Assembly: GCA_026702755.1 (NCBI GenBank)
Contig: JAPPBX010000081.1
Span: forward strand, 62,001 to 126,000
DNA length: 64,000 nucleotides
Reading direction: 5' to 3'
DNA from: Candidatus Poribacteria bacterium
GTDB lineage: Bacteria > Poribacteria > WGA-4E > WGA-3G
The position numbers and the translations under genes are program-made. Below are positions 34,446-43,481 of the stretch, piece after piece (the first letter of the stretch is position 1; the number at the start of each line of letters is the position of its first letter). The notes below the pieces were generated by a model that was not told where the DNA came from, ran no database searches, and saw only the letters and a program-made list of their open reading frames with translations.

Positions 34446-34732
34446 AGGTCTGACACCTCCTTTTCAAGCAATAGACACCTGCCATGAAAGTAGCAATTTA
34501 TGTGCCAGCCTTTGAAACGCTGAATATACTGCCATATCCAGTCCCAAGACAGATAACTTGCACAAAAAAGGGCAATCCGATCTTCACACTGCACCATATA
34601 GGACATCCACACGCGGCGAAATCGAAATTTGTTTGACACAGTCCAACCAAGTATGCTAAATTGATTATCAATATTTATTACCGCAATCTCACAGCTAAGT
34701 TTGAAGCCTGTAGATAATAGGAGACTGAGCGT
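34446..34732. other. Divergent intergenic region
   Basis: 287 bp between the WD40-dockerin gene and the PhyH gene. TTGACA at 34633-34638 is followed 17-18 bp later by CTAAAT/TAAATT, a weak -10, pointing to the PhyH gene. Otherwise I see no gene or clear structure. Confidence 0.5.
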
Positions 34733-35518
34733 ATGAGCGATCTACAGTTACAACAATACCTCTTCGACGTGCAAGGCTACCTTGTCATTGAGAATGTCTT
34801 GAGTCCAGAAGAGGTCGCAGCACTCAATCAATGTATTGACGAGCAACAACTCCCCACACCGGGGAAGGTCCAAAGATTTGGAAGTGCCCCCGATGGTCCC
34901 GGTTTTCTGCAGTGGGGACAACCGTTTTGCAATTTACTCGACCATCCTGAGATTATGCCGATACTTCAATTTCGCTTGGGCGATTGCTTTCGGCTCGACC
35001 GAATTTACGGGATGTATATGCGGGAAGGAATGCCGCGCGGACATCTGCATGCCGACTACGGTGCCACTTCTCCGACAGCAAGAGCGCAACCCGGAGAATA
35101 CTACTCTTTCCGAGATAATGAGATTCATAACGGTTTCGTTGTTGTGACGTGGAATCTTGCCGACACTGGACCGGATTATGGGGGATTTTGCTGTATTCCG
35201 GGCAGCCATAAAGGCAATTTCAAACTACCGCAACAGATCGCTGAAGCACCCCAAGATGCCCCTTGTGTCGTCATTCCGAACGCCCCAGCGGGTTCAGCGA
35301 TTCTATTTACCGAAGCACTAACGCACGGCACAGCAGCATGGAACGGTAAGCACCAACGCAGGTCCCTGCTGTATAAGTATTGTGTTTCGCACATCGCGTG
35401 GACTTCGCGGCGCGTGGCAATACCGGAGGATATAGAGATCACAGAACGTCAAAAGATTCTCTTCCGTGAACCTGCTGACCCGTATCGTCATTTCCCATCA
35501 TTGTTTGAGGCAGCATAA
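34733..35518 (+). CDS. Phytanoyl-CoA dioxygenase family protein
   Basis: Fe(II)/2-oxoglutarate oxygenase, 261 aa. Opening FDVQGYLVIENVLSPEEVAAL is the PhyH start; the metal dyad is HxD in RGHLHADYGATS; the distal His lies in FTEALTHGTAAWNGKHQRRSLLYKY, whose Arg binds 2-oxoglutarate. GGFCCIPGSHKGNF is the usual strand near the active site. It is only distantly similar to the other PhyH protein in this window (18652-19431), so probably acts on another substrate. A ribosome site GGAGA lies upstream. The gene stands alone before a repeat-rich gap. Confidence 0.9.
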   Translation: MSDLQLQQYLFDVQGYLVIENVLSPEEVAALNQCIDEQQLPTPGKVQRFGSAPDGPGFLQWGQPFCNLLDHPEIMPILQFRLGDCFRLDRIYGMYMREGMPRGHLHADYGATSPTARAQPGEYYSFRDNEIHNGFVVVTWNLADTGPDYGGFCCIPGSHKGNFKLPQQIAEAPQDAPCVVIPNAPAGSAILFTEALTHGTAAWNGKHQRRSLLYKYCVSHIAWTSRRVAIPEDIEITERQKILFREPADPYRHFPSLFEAA

Positions 35519-35525
35519 TAGATAC

Positions 35526-35620
35526 GGTAGGGGGTGTACCCTCCAAATCGCGACTTTTTAGCGATCTCCGAATCGCGATTCCTTTGGTAGGGGGCGTACT
35601 CTCCGAATCGCGACTTCTTA
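35526..35620. repeat. Direct repeat with AATCGCGACTT units
   Basis: Two 35-bp units, beginning GGTAGGGGGTGTACCCTCCA (35526) and GGTAGGGGGCGTACTCTCCG (35586), both ending in AATCGCGACTTYTTA, exactly 60 bp apart. A partial copy, CTCCGAATCGCGATT, lies between them. Found between PhyH and malate/lactate dehydrogenase genes; probably an expanding intergenic repeat. Confidence 0.75.
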
Positions 35621-35648
35621 ATATAGGACACAGAGAACCAAAAACTAT

Positions 35649-36707
35649 ATGCCAAATTTTACGCAGAACCAGCTACAGAAAATCGCAACTGACATCTTTG
35701 AAGCCGGAGGTGTTCCAAGCGATGAAGCAGAGATTATAGGGGAACTGCTCGTCGCTTCAAACCTCGCCGGGCATGATTCCCACGGCGTTCTCCGCATTCC
35801 GCAATATATTGGACTCATCGAATCCGGACTTATTCAACCCGGAGCACCGATGGAGATTGAACGTGAGTCGGCTTCGCATGCGCTCATCAACGGCAATTGG
35901 GGGTTTGGACACGTCATCGCACAGAAGGCGATGTCGCTCGCGATAGAGAAGGCGAAATCGAGTACGATCAGCGCAATTAGCGTCTATAACTGTAATCACA
36001 TCGGACGGATCGGGAGCTATCCGATGATGGCAGCTGAAACCGATATGGTAGGCATCACAATGGTGAATGCGGGTGGAACTGCACTATATGTTGCGCCGTT
36101 CGGTGGACGAGATGGACGGCTTGCGACCAATCCTATCGCAATTGCCACACCGACACGCGAGGGACACCCGATTCTGCTTGACATCACAAGTAGCGTTGTC
36201 GCGCAGGGTAAGATTCGCGTTGCTGTGAATCGTGGCGAATCTGTTCCACTCGGTTGGCTTATCAACAATGAAGGCGAACCGACACAGGACCCACGAGACT
36301 TGATAGAGGCTCCACACGGTGCGTTATTGCCGCTTGGTGGAATTGCTGGACACAAGGGATATGTACTCGGTTTGATGATTGACATTTTAGGGGGCGCGTT
36401 GTCCGGCGCAGGCTGTAGTGGATCGGGGAACACCCGTCTTCAGAACGGTGTCCTGATGATTGCACTGGATATCGCTAATTTTACACCGCTTGACGATTTT
36501 TATGACCATGTTGACGGACTGGTTGCCCATGTGAAAGCCTCACCAACCGCACCCGGATTCGATGAAATCTTGACACCCGGAGAAATTGAGGCGCGCCAGA
36601 CAGAGCGTCGTTTACGCGAAGGCATCCCAATCGATGACGAAACGTGGCGACAGATTCAAGAGACTGCAACACAGGTGGGGCTCCCGTGCTTAAATCTTGA
36701 AAGTTAA
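35649..36707 (+). CDS. Malate/L-lactate dehydrogenase family (Ldh2)
   Basis: NAD(P)-dependent oxidoreductase of the Ldh_2 fold (distinct from classical LDH), 352 aa. It carries the family phrases SNLAGHDSHGVLRIPQYI near residue 36 (catalytic His48-type segment), NCNHIGRIGSYPMMAAE, TMVNAGGTALYVAPFGG and LATNPIAIATPT. The C-terminal GGIAGHKGYVLGLMIDILGG is also conserved. It would oxidise a 2-hydroxy acid such as malate, lactate, ureidoglycolate or a sugar-derived hydroxy acid; which one is unknown. It lies 118 bp upstream of the decarboxylase and may supply or consume 2-oxoacids with it. Confidence 0.9.
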   Translation: MPNFTQNQLQKIATDIFEAGGVPSDEAEIIGELLVASNLAGHDSHGVLRIPQYIGLIESGLIQPGAPMEIERESASHALINGNWGFGHVIAQKAMSLAIEKAKSSTISAISVYNCNHIGRIGSYPMMAAETDMVGITMVNAGGTALYVAPFGGRDGRLATNPIAIATPTREGHPILLDITSSVVAQGKIRVAVNRGESVPLGWLINNEGEPTQDPRDLIEAPHGALLPLGGIAGHKGYVLGLMIDILGGALSGAGCSGSGNTRLQNGVLMIALDIANFTPLDDFYDHVDGLVAHVKASPTAPGFDEILTPGEIEARQTERRLREGIPIDDETWRQIQETATQVGLPCLNLES

Positions 36708-36825
36708 TTGTTGTAATACGTCTAATTGAGAGGGTTTTCGCCAATTTTTAGAATCTCAACTCAAATATGTCTCCACTTTTCGGTAAAACATCAAATGTTG
36801 CGATTTTACCTAAGAGGTTCGATAG

Positions 36826-38466
36826 ATGCAAAATCAACAACTAACTATCGGTAAATACCTGCTGAGAAAATTGCAAAGTTACGGTATTGATCACATTTTT
36901 GGCATTCCCGGTGATTATGTAGTGCAGTTCTTCGATATGATCGAGAAAAGCCCTATTCAACACATCGGCACGACACGAGAAGAAACTGCAGGATTTGCTG
37001 CAGATGCCTATGCCCGGACAAAAGGCATGGGAGCTGCATGTGTGACGTATGGGGTCGGTGGGTTATCAATGATCAACGCTGTTACCGCCGCCTACGCTGA
37101 AAAATCACCACTCATTGTGATTAGCGGAAGCCCAGGGATAAAGGAGCGTAGTGAAGAGGGGCTTTTGCATCATAAAGGTAAAGATTTCTACACACAACAA
37201 CGTATTTATGACGAGATAACCGTTGCATCCTCACTTCTTGATGAACCCTTTACCGCCTTTAACGAGATAGATAGGGTCCTCGACGCTGTGTATTGGCACA
37301 AGCGTCCCGGCTACATTGAACTGCCACGGGATATGGTAGGTATGCTGGGAACACCCTCCCAACGTCCTTCAACAGGCGACCACCAGAGTGACCCGGAGAC
37401 ATTAGAGGCCGCCTTAGAAAATGCAATTGCGTTCATAAATCAGAGCGAAAATCCTGTCATTTTAGCAGGCGCGGAACTCCACAGATTCGGCTACCAAAAC
37501 AAATTACGCCAGCTTGCCGAAGAAAAACAGTTTCCCGTGGTGACAACGCTGTTGGGCAAATCGGTAATGCCAGAGGCTCATCCGCTCTACTTGGGTATTT
37601 ACGGCGGCGCGATGAGCAGGGAAGAAATAACAGTACTCGTTGAATCTGCCGATTGTCTTATCACCCTTGGTGCCTTTATGACCGATGTCAACCTCGGAAT
37701 CTACACGGCAAACTTGGATCGCAGTCGCCGGGTATACGCCACCTCGGATAAAATTTCGGTTGGCTATTCTACCTATGAAAATGTCACGTTTGAAGATTTT
37801 ATTGATGGATTGCATTCTCCGAAACTCCATGAACGCGGGGACATAGATTTGGAGTGGGTCATGGAAGTGCCAGAACCTTTCAAGATGATGCCCGACCAGC
37901 CGCTTACAATGAAACGCCTGTTCCAACACCTAAATCTACTGCTGCGTGAAGACATGACAGTTATTCCTGACATCGGTGACAGCCTCTGGGCGGCTTTAGA
38001 CTTACGGCTTCCGGCGCGTACCGATTTTATTGCGCTTGCCTACTACACCTCAATGGGGTTTGCAGTTCCCGCCGCAATCGGTGCCCAACTCGGCAAACCC
38101 ACAGCCCGGCCACTTGTCATCGTAGGGGATGGGGCATTTCAAATGACCGGCCCCGAACTCTCAACGACTATTCGCTACCAGCTCAATCCGATTGTTCTGA
38201 TTTTAAACAATCAAGGATACGGCACCGTCCGTCCCTTTATTGACGGACCCTTTAACGATATAGAAAATTGGAACTACACCCATGTACCGGAACTCTTTGG
38301 CACAGGATGTGCATTTGCTGCCCGTACGGAAGGCGAATTTGATACTGCCATGAAAGCAGCACTTGCTGAGACACAACATTTTGTTTTGATTGAGGCAACA
38401 CTTGACAAATCGGACATTTCGCCCTCACTTATGCAGTTGGCAAAACAGGTGTCCAAGAAAGTTTAA
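36826..38466 (+). CDS. TPP-dependent 2-oxoacid decarboxylase (pyruvate/indolepyruvate type)
   Basis: Thiamine-diphosphate enzyme of 546 aa. The catalytic Glu is E52 in REETAGFAADAYAR, and the H115-H116 pair in GLLHHKGKDF marks the pyruvate/indolepyruvate decarboxylase branch, not acetolactate synthase. The TPP motif is GDGAFQMTGPELST ... NNQGYG. The central FAD-like domain is present without FAD residues. It would decarboxylate pyruvate, phenylpyruvate or indolepyruvate to the aldehyde. AAGAGG precedes the ATG. A HAD phosphatase starts 3 bp after the stop (TTG), forming an operon. True pyruvate decarboxylases are uncommon in bacteria, so substrate is uncertain. Confidence 0.9.
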   Translation: MQNQQLTIGKYLLRKLQSYGIDHIFGIPGDYVVQFFDMIEKSPIQHIGTTREETAGFAADAYARTKGMGAACVTYGVGGLSMINAVTAAYAEKSPLIVISGSPGIKERSEEGLLHHKGKDFYTQQRIYDEITVASSLLDEPFTAFNEIDRVLDAVYWHKRPGYIELPRDMVGMLGTPSQRPSTGDHQSDPETLEAALENAIAFINQSENPVILAGAELHRFGYQNKLRQLAEEKQFPVVTTLLGKSVMPEAHPLYLGIYGGAMSREEITVLVESADCLITLGAFMTDVNLGIYTANLDRSRRVYATSDKISVGYSTYENVTFEDFIDGLHSPKLHERGDIDLEWVMEVPEPFKMMPDQPLTMKRLFQHLNLLLREDMTVIPDIGDSLWAALDLRLPARTDFIALAYYTSMGFAVPAAIGAQLGKPTARPLVIVGDGAFQMTGPELSTTIRYQLNPIVLILNNQGYGTVRPFIDGPFNDIENWNYTHVPELFGTGCAFAARTEGEFDTAMKAALAETQHFVLIEATLDKSDISPSLMQLAKQVSKKV

Positions 38467-38468
38467 AA

Positions 38469-39131
38469 TTGAAACTACCTGTCCAAACTATCATATTTGA
38501 CTTTGACTATACGTTGGTAGAATCTTCACGTGGAACGATCGATGGCGTCAATTTCGCATTTGACAAAATGGGGATGCCGCTCGCTTCCGATGCCGCGATT
38601 CGGCAGACAATCGGTTTAGCACTACCGGATATACTGACGGCGTTAGCAGGGGAAGCATATAGCAGGCGAGTGGAGGAATTTACGCGGCTGTTTCTTCAAC
38701 GTGCCGATGAGACTATGGTCGCGTTAGCAGAATTTTACGCGGGTGTGCCAGAAACAGTACAAGCATTGCGGAGGCTTGGTCTTCAACTTGCTATCGTTTC
38801 TCAGAAACGTCGCGACTACATTCAGGGGATCCTTACGCGTGGAAATTTGTTAGATGCATTTGACGTTATCGTTGGTGGTGGGGACGCAGCGTATAAGCCG
38901 AACCCAGAAGGGTTACTGCTGGCGATTGCGCAAACGGATAGTATTCCGCAAAATTGCTTCTATGTCGGAGATAGCGTGACGGATGCCAAAACTGCCCAGC
39001 GTGCTGCCGTTCCCTTTATTGCTGTGCTGTCGGGTGTCACGCCACGAACGGCTTTTGATGATTACGATGTTTATGCGATTCTTGAAGATGTGTCTGAGGT
39101 ACTAAGTTTAGAACCAGTGAAAAAATTGTAA
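38469..39131 (+). CDS. HAD-family hydrolase (phosphoglycolate phosphatase-like)
   Basis: Haloacid-dehalogenase-superfamily phosphatase of 220 aa. Motif I is FDFDYTLVES (nucleophile Asp and acid/base Asp), motif II Ser lies in AIVSQKRRDYIQG, motif III Lys in DAAYKPNPEG, and motif IV in FYVGDSVTDAKTAQRA. The cap (about 20-85) is the alpha-helical type of Gph-like enzymes. It starts with TTG three bases after the decarboxylase stop; no better ATG exists upstream of motif I. It probably removes phosphate from phosphoglycolate or a sugar phosphate; the substrate is unknown. Confidence 0.88.
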   Translation: MKLPVQTIIFDFDYTLVESSRGTIDGVNFAFDKMGMPLASDAAIRQTIGLALPDILTALAGEAYSRRVEEFTRLFLQRADETMVALAEFYAGVPETVQALRRLGLQLAIVSQKRRDYIQGILTRGNLLDAFDVIVGGGDAAYKPNPEGLLLAIAQTDSIPQNCFYVGDSVTDAKTAQRAAVPFIAVLSGVTPRTAFDDYDVYAILEDVSEVLSLEPVKKL

Positions 39132-39173
39132 CAATGTTAACAACCGTGCATTAGCAAAGGAGCGAGTCACACG

Positions 39174-39974
39174 ATGAAAACGATGATTTTATCCATCCTC
39201 TTCGGGTTTCTGCTCATTTTTACAGTCAATGCAGACTTTCTGCCAGAGGACAACAGCGATGCGTTTGGGTTGGAATATGCAGAATCAATCGCGGGGTTCA
39301 TCCCGAACGCCCCCAAGATTGATGGAAAACTTGACGATTGGAAGTATGCTATTTGGGTCGCCTTTGATTCTGAGAAGGAACTTCTTCGCGGAAAAGGCGC
39401 GTGGAAGGGAAAAGATGACCTTACAATGACTTGGTCAACCATGTATGATGCGAAAACCTTCTACTTCGCAGCAGCAGTGCGTGACGATATTTTCGCGCCA
39501 GCAGCGAATGCCGCACAACCTTGGATAGGTGATACGATTTTTTTGTATATCGATTGGGAGCAAGTGGGAGCTGGAACACCTGCATGCAAGCCCAATTTCG
39601 CGTTTATCAACAAAAAAGCCCTTGTCACCGACTTCAGTGGGGTCAAAAATCCGAATCTCCCGAAGTCCGATATAGCAATCGTGCCAACCCCCGAATTGGG
39701 TAAAGGTGGTATGATTTATGAGGTGGCGATGCCGTTTGAATGGCTCACGAAGGTAAAAGTCGAGGAGGGTACTGAAGTCGGGTTTACACCCGGATATGAG
39801 GAAGGCACGGATAACCCAGAGAAGAAGGCTGGTCTTGTGTTCATGGATTGGCACGGGCTGAATCCAGACGAATCCGCGAATCTTGGCACTTTGATCTTTG
39901 GCGAGCCGCTTGCTGTTGATCCGATAGGCAAGTTAACGCTAACATGGGGACAGTTAAAGAAATTCGTTCCATAA
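39174..39974 (+). CDS. Exported CBM9-like protein with conserved C-terminal motif
   Basis: A 266-aa exported protein: signal peptide MKTMILSILFGFLLIFTVNA. Residues about 40-235 resemble CBM9-like/DOMON-type beta-sandwich domains (APKIDGKLDDWKYAIWVAFD, MYDAKTFYFAAAVRDD, GDTIFLYIDWEQ), which bind sugars or heme-like ligands. The extreme C-terminus VDPIGKLTLTWGQLKKFVP carries the motif shared with the exported proteins at 41211 and 48372. GGAG precedes the ATG. The domain suggests a glycan-binding surface or periplasmic protein; the C-terminal motif may be a processing or anchoring signal. Confidence 0.82.
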   Translation: MKTMILSILFGFLLIFTVNADFLPEDNSDAFGLEYAESIAGFIPNAPKIDGKLDDWKYAIWVAFDSEKELLRGKGAWKGKDDLTMTWSTMYDAKTFYFAAAVRDDIFAPAANAAQPWIGDTIFLYIDWEQVGAGTPACKPNFAFINKKALVTDFSGVKNPNLPKSDIAIVPTPELGKGGMIYEVAMPFEWLTKVKVEEGTEVGFTPGYEEGTDNPEKKAGLVFMDWHGLNPDESANLGTLIFGEPLAVDPIGKLTLTWGQLKKFVP

Positions 39975-40012
39975 TTACGGAAATCCCTACAACCACATCA
40001 AGGAGGGGACCA

Positions 40013-40219
40013 ATGGGGGGACCGGGCTTCGCAGAACTCATAATCCTAATAGTGATGTATCCATTAGCAGCTATATTCGGGGCAGTCATAATTGGAATTG
40101 GCATTGCATTAGGTTTCAGATGGGGCAGCAAGTGGTTATTGAAAGCAATTTATAGCGATCCCGAACTTGAAAAATGGCTGAAACGGGTTCTCAACTCCTC
40201 TGAGAAATCAGATCAATAG
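40013..40219 (+). CDS. Small single-span membrane protein (68 aa)
   Basis: A 68-residue protein starting at ATG 40013, preceded by the strong ribosome site AAGGAGGGG; the longer open frame from 39944 overlaps the previous gene and lacks a site. Residues about 9-35 form a hydrophobic helix (LIILIVMYPLAAIFGAVII and on), then an amphipathic basic tail with RWGSKWLLKAIYSDPELEKWL. The tail would lie in the cytoplasm. No family recognised. It sits 38 bp after the CBM9-like gene and 49 bp before the DUF815 ATPase gene. Confidence 0.7.
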   Translation: MGGPGFAELIILIVMYPLAAIFGAVIIGIGIALGFRWGSKWLLKAIYSDPELEKWLKRVLNSSEKSDQ

Positions 40220-40268
40220 CAATATTTTTGAATCCTCTACTGATGTTTCAAACCAACCAAATTGAATT

Positions 40269-41171
40269 ATGTCGAAAAGAAATCAGGCAATGAAAGACAT
40301 TTTACCACTTTTCACGCAGCTGCTTGAAAAAGCCGATAACTTGCTAAACCTTTTGGACGCACGCACAGTGCTGGCACCAAGCGAATATCTTGATGATTAC
40401 ATCGCTTTCCGGTGGCGGGAGCAGAATGGGTCGGGACACCTAATTCCAGTTAAACATCCCAATCTTGTCGGGCTATCGGATTTGCTCGGGATAGAGAGGC
40501 AGTCTATGGAACTGGATCGGAACACACGGCAGTTTCTGCAAGGGCTGCCTGCTAACCACGTTCTGTTATGGGGCGACCGTGGCACTGGTAAATCTTCGCT
40601 TGTGAAGGGGATGCTATCGCGCTATGCCGATGAGGGACTTCGGTTAATCGGAGTCAGTAAAGAAGGGCTTGCGCACCTGCAGGAGATTACCGAGGTGTTG
40701 TGGGAGCGTCCAGAACGCTATATCCTTTTTTGCGACGACCTCGCCTTTAACGAAGATGAACCGGAATACCGCGAGTTGAAAGCGATGTTGGAAGGTGGAA
40801 TTTCTGCTTGCCCGGACAACGTTCTCATCTATGCTACCTCGAATCGTCGGCACCTGATGCCTCGACAGGTACGCGAAAACCGGTATCCACAGAACGATGA
40901 AGATGAATTATATCCGCGCGAGGCGACGGAAGAAAAGGTCTCATTAAGCGACCGTTTTGGGTTGCGCCTCGCTTTCCAACGGATTTCACAGGACACCTAC
41001 TTGCAGATTGTCTCCCATTACGCGCAGAAACACGGTCTCTCCGTTCCGACGGAAGCATTACACCGAGCCGCGTTGGAATGGGAGGCATCCTCAAGTGGGC
41101 GTTCAGGACGCGTCGCCTATCAGTTTGTTGCGGACCTCGCTGGACGATTGGCACTTACTACCGACAACTGA
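40269..41171 (+). CDS. DUF815-family AAA ATPase
   Basis: A 300-aa ATPase of the DUF815 family. The Walker A motif is LLWGDRGTGKSSLVKGML, Walker B is ILFCDDLAFNEDEPEYRELKAMLEGG (two Asp), and NVLIYATSNRRHLMPR is sensor I. LSDRFGLRLAF and the arginine-containing lid follow. The N-terminus (about 1-95) is a helical domain specific to this family. Members are widespread and often called predicted ATPase of the DnaA/IstB-like clade, with no agreed role. The gene ends at a stretch rich in CGACAACTGA/TGACAACT repeats. Probably cytosolic. Confidence 0.88.
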   Translation: MSKRNQAMKDILPLFTQLLEKADNLLNLLDARTVLAPSEYLDDYIAFRWREQNGSGHLIPVKHPNLVGLSDLLGIERQSMELDRNTRQFLQGLPANHVLLWGDRGTGKSSLVKGMLSRYADEGLRLIGVSKEGLAHLQEITEVLWERPERYILFCDDLAFNEDEPEYRELKAMLEGGISACPDNVLIYATSNRRHLMPRQVRENRYPQNDEDELYPREATEEKVSLSDRFGLRLAFQRISQDTYLQIVSHYAQKHGLSVPTEALHRAALEWEASSSGRSGRVAYQFVADLAGRLALTTDN

Positions 41172-41210
41172 TTACTGGCAACTGACAACTATTAAAAAAT
41201 GGAGGTTTTT

Positions 41211-41846
41211 ATGAAAAACCGATTGATGTTCTCTGTAATACTCACGCTCTTCCTGAGTGGTATACTTCTGATACAAACCACAGATGCTGTGCCGAAGAAA
41301 GGCACGTTACGGGTCAGCGGCGATAATACATGGGTTGCGTTTATTAACGGCGAAGAGGTCGCTGCAAGCGGAAACTGGCAAGCTCCTACGGTCAGTGAAT
41401 TTGACTTGGACAAAGGCTTCGCACAGATTGCCGTCTACGTCCACGACGCTGAACCCGGTGCTGCCGGTAGAGGTGGGTTCCTCGCCGATATCATCCTTGA
41501 TGCCAAGCCGGACTACATCGGAACGGGTGAAGATGGTTGGCGATGTGATACTGGCGACCCCATCGGTGATCGGAAAGATGGTTGGGAAAAAACCGATTTC
41601 GACGACAGCAAATGGGAAGATGAACTCGAAATCTATGAAAAATTCGGGGCTGGTATATGGGGATTTGGTGCTGCAATCATGCAACAAATTCTCAAAGACC
41701 CCGATTGTGAAGCGAATTGGGTATGGTGCGGTCCTAACGATGTCGAAGACGATATCTATTTCCGATACACCATTGGGACGCTTTCCGTTGAACCCGAAGA
41801 CAAACTCGCAACAACATGGGGTACTTTGAAAAATGAACGGCGGTAG
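41211..41846 (+). CDS. Exported protein with conserved C-terminal motif
   Basis: A 211-aa exported protein. ATG 41211 is chosen because GGAGG lies 5 bases before it; the in-frame ATG at 41199 precedes that site. The signal peptide (about 1-25, FSVILTLFLSGILLIQTTDA) is followed by a galactose-binding-like fold: LRVSGDNTWVAFINGEEV, IAVYVHDAEPGAAGRGGFLADI and YFRYTIGTL resemble the jelly-roll domain of bacterial rhamnosidases and exported lectin-like proteins. Acidic and Trp-rich segments fill the middle. It ends VEPEDKLATTWGTLKNERR, the C-terminal motif also seen in the proteins at 39174 and 48372. A hairpin follows the stop. Confidence 0.8.
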   Translation: MKNRLMFSVILTLFLSGILLIQTTDAVPKKGTLRVSGDNTWVAFINGEEVAASGNWQAPTVSEFDLDKGFAQIAVYVHDAEPGAAGRGGFLADIILDAKPDYIGTGEDGWRCDTGDPIGDRKDGWEKTDFDDSKWEDELEIYEKFGAGIWGFGAAIMQQILKDPDCEANWVWCGPNDVEDDIYFRYTIGTLSVEPEDKLATTWGTLKNERR

Positions 41847-41870
41847 ATTTAATCTTTCACAGTGAATTTG

Positions 41871-41893
41871 AGGGCACCCACAACGGGTGCCCT
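41871..41893. terminator. Hairpin AGGGCACCC-N5-GGGTGCCCT
   Basis: Perfect 9-bp arms (41871-41879, 41885-41893) between convergent genes; no T-run follows. A related hairpin is at 43316-43336. It may be a REP repeat with a terminator role. Confidence 0.55.
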
Positions 41894-41958
41894 ACCAGAC
41901 GCTTATATATTTCGATAATTCACCATAGTCTACAACTGCGCTTCAATCCAACCACGTG

Positions 41959-43251
41959 CTATGCGTCCTCAATAACCTCGGCGATTGTCTTGAAAACCGT
42001 TTCAATATCCGACTCTGCAAGGCATGAATAAGCCACCCGCAGCTCGGTTTCACCGAGTGCAATCGTGCCGATGCTGTGTTCCTCAAGAAGCTGCTGCCGA
42101 ACCGCCTCTGCGTTCGCGGATTTGAGGTTCAGGCATATAAAATAGCCAGCATGACTCGGATACACCTCCCAAAGTTTTGCGTATCGGGTATCTGACACAA
42201 TTTCTTTTGCTTTCAACGCGCGTGCCTTGAGTGTCTCATAGTTGTGTTGTTTTTGATCGGCATGCCCCGGAGCCTTCATCGCTTCAAGGATGAGTGTTTG
42301 GGAAACCTGTGAGGCACCGGAGGTATTCGCTCGAATTAGCCCACTGAACTTCTGTTCGAGGGGCTGCATCGCTGCCTCTCCGAGACCGAAACTTATAAAT
42401 CCGACACGTAAACCCCACGCATATTCCTCTTTCGTTGCTCCGTCTATCTTCACAGGGACCACATTCGGATGGCATCCGACCAACAGTCCGAAGAGCGATT
42501 CTTGCATAACCGAGGCATCGTACCACAGACCTGCGTAGGCATCATCAACCATAACGAGGATGCGACATCCAGCGTCCGCACGCCCCACAATCGCTTCTAC
42601 AATATGCTGTGCTTCCGTGCGCGTAATCGCATAACCGGTGGGGTTGTGCGGAAAATTCAGGAGAATCAGCAGCTTTTCGTGGGTAGCGTTGGTAAGTGTC
42701 TCGCGAAATCCGTGTGTGTTGAAACCTTTCGCCGCGTTAAAAAATGGATAGGTTTGGAGATTCGCCGCCGCTTTGGTTTGGAAAATAAGTCTATAATTCC
42801 CCCAAATCTTATCCGGTAGAACGAGCGTGTCTCCACTGTCTGTGAAAAGTTCCGCGAGTAGACTAAACCCGTGTGTCATTCCACTCGTCACAATTGGTAA
42901 GCTTAATGCTGTCTCGGCAAGTGACGGGTTCTCTTTCAAGAGATGCGTTTTCCATGCATCCCGTAATTCCGGTTGACCCAACACGGGTGCGTACCCGTAG
43001 ATACTCTCCAAAGGTAACGCTGGCGCGAACTCCCGTGAAACGGTGAGGTGCATCATATCGCTGTTCTCTAACGCGATCGCGCGAGTTGCATTGAAACGAC
43101 GTGCTTTCGCATTCGCCTCCGCCGTCTGGCTTAAGATACCTCTCGGCAGATAGATGCGTTCTCCTAACTTGGAGAGTAGCGCGGAGACTGTCGGCACGGC
43201 ATTTTGAATTTGCCTGTTTAATTCGATGGCTAAAGGATTTAAATCTTGCAT
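41959..43251 (-). CDS. Class I/II aminotransferase (ACC-synthase-like)
   Basis: PLP-dependent transaminase, 430 aa. ATG 43251 (MQDLNPLAIELNRQIQ) is preferred; the frame open to 43362 would include 37 unrelated residues through a repeat-bearing region. The NPTG loop is in NFPHNPTGYAITR, VDDAYAGLWYD follows, and the Schiff-base Lys lies in IDGATKEEYAWGLRVGF. The N-terminal phrase LPRGILSQTAEANAKA and the central APVLGQPELRDAWKTHLL are typical of a bacterial subgroup near aromatic/aspartate aminotransferases and ACC-synthase-like proteins. Physiological substrate unknown. It converges with the exported protein gene. Confidence 0.87.
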   Translation of the reverse strand: MQDLNPLAIELNRQIQNAVPTVSALLSKLGERIYLPRGILSQTAEANAKARRFNATRAIALENSDMMHLTVSREFAPALPLESIYGYAPVLGQPELRDAWKTHLLKENPSLAETALSLPIVTSGMTHGFSLLAELFTDSGDTLVLPDKIWGNYRLIFQTKAAANLQTYPFFNAAKGFNTHGFRETLTNATHEKLLILLNFPHNPTGYAITRTEAQHIVEAIVGRADAGCRILVMVDDAYAGLWYDASVMQESLFGLLVGCHPNVVPVKIDGATKEEYAWGLRVGFISFGLGEAAMQPLEQKFSGLIRANTSGASQVSQTLILEAMKAPGHADQKQHNYETLKARALKAKEIVSDTRYAKLWEVYPSHAGYFICLNLKSANAEAVRQQLLEEHSIGTIALGETELRVAYSCLAESDIETVFKTIAEVIEDA

Positions 43252-43315
43252 ATTTTCTCTAAATTGTGAACAATAATAACTGTATAAAACACTAAAAATA
43301 AAACATATTTTGTAG

Positions 43316-43336
43316 GGGCACCCCTTGTGGGTGCCC
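43316..43336. repeat. Hairpin GGGCACCC-N5-GGGTGCCC
   Basis: Perfect 8-bp arms in the 230-bp divergent gap upstream of the aminotransferase and the SH3-like protein gene. It is the same sequence family as 41871-41893, so it is probably a dispersed palindromic repeat. Confidence 0.6.
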
Positions 43337-43481
43337 GCAAACGCAACGTTTACAATGCCCAATTAATTCTAAACTTTACTATAAATTGTGGACTGTCGCC
43401 AACTTAATGTCAACCGATTTCCACCACTATCCGTTTAAGAAGAAAAAAATTTAGACGCATCACATAGCACAAGGAAAAAAC

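Noticed and set aside
35526-35620. CRISPR array
   Set aside because: Only two full units and a partial one, with a 25-bp spacing that itself contains part of the unit; no cas gene in the window.
41284-41829. 181-aa plus-strand frame in a second reading frame
   Set aside because: Lies wholly inside the exported protein gene with signal peptide, ribosome site and conserved C-terminus; the alternative frame lacks all of these.
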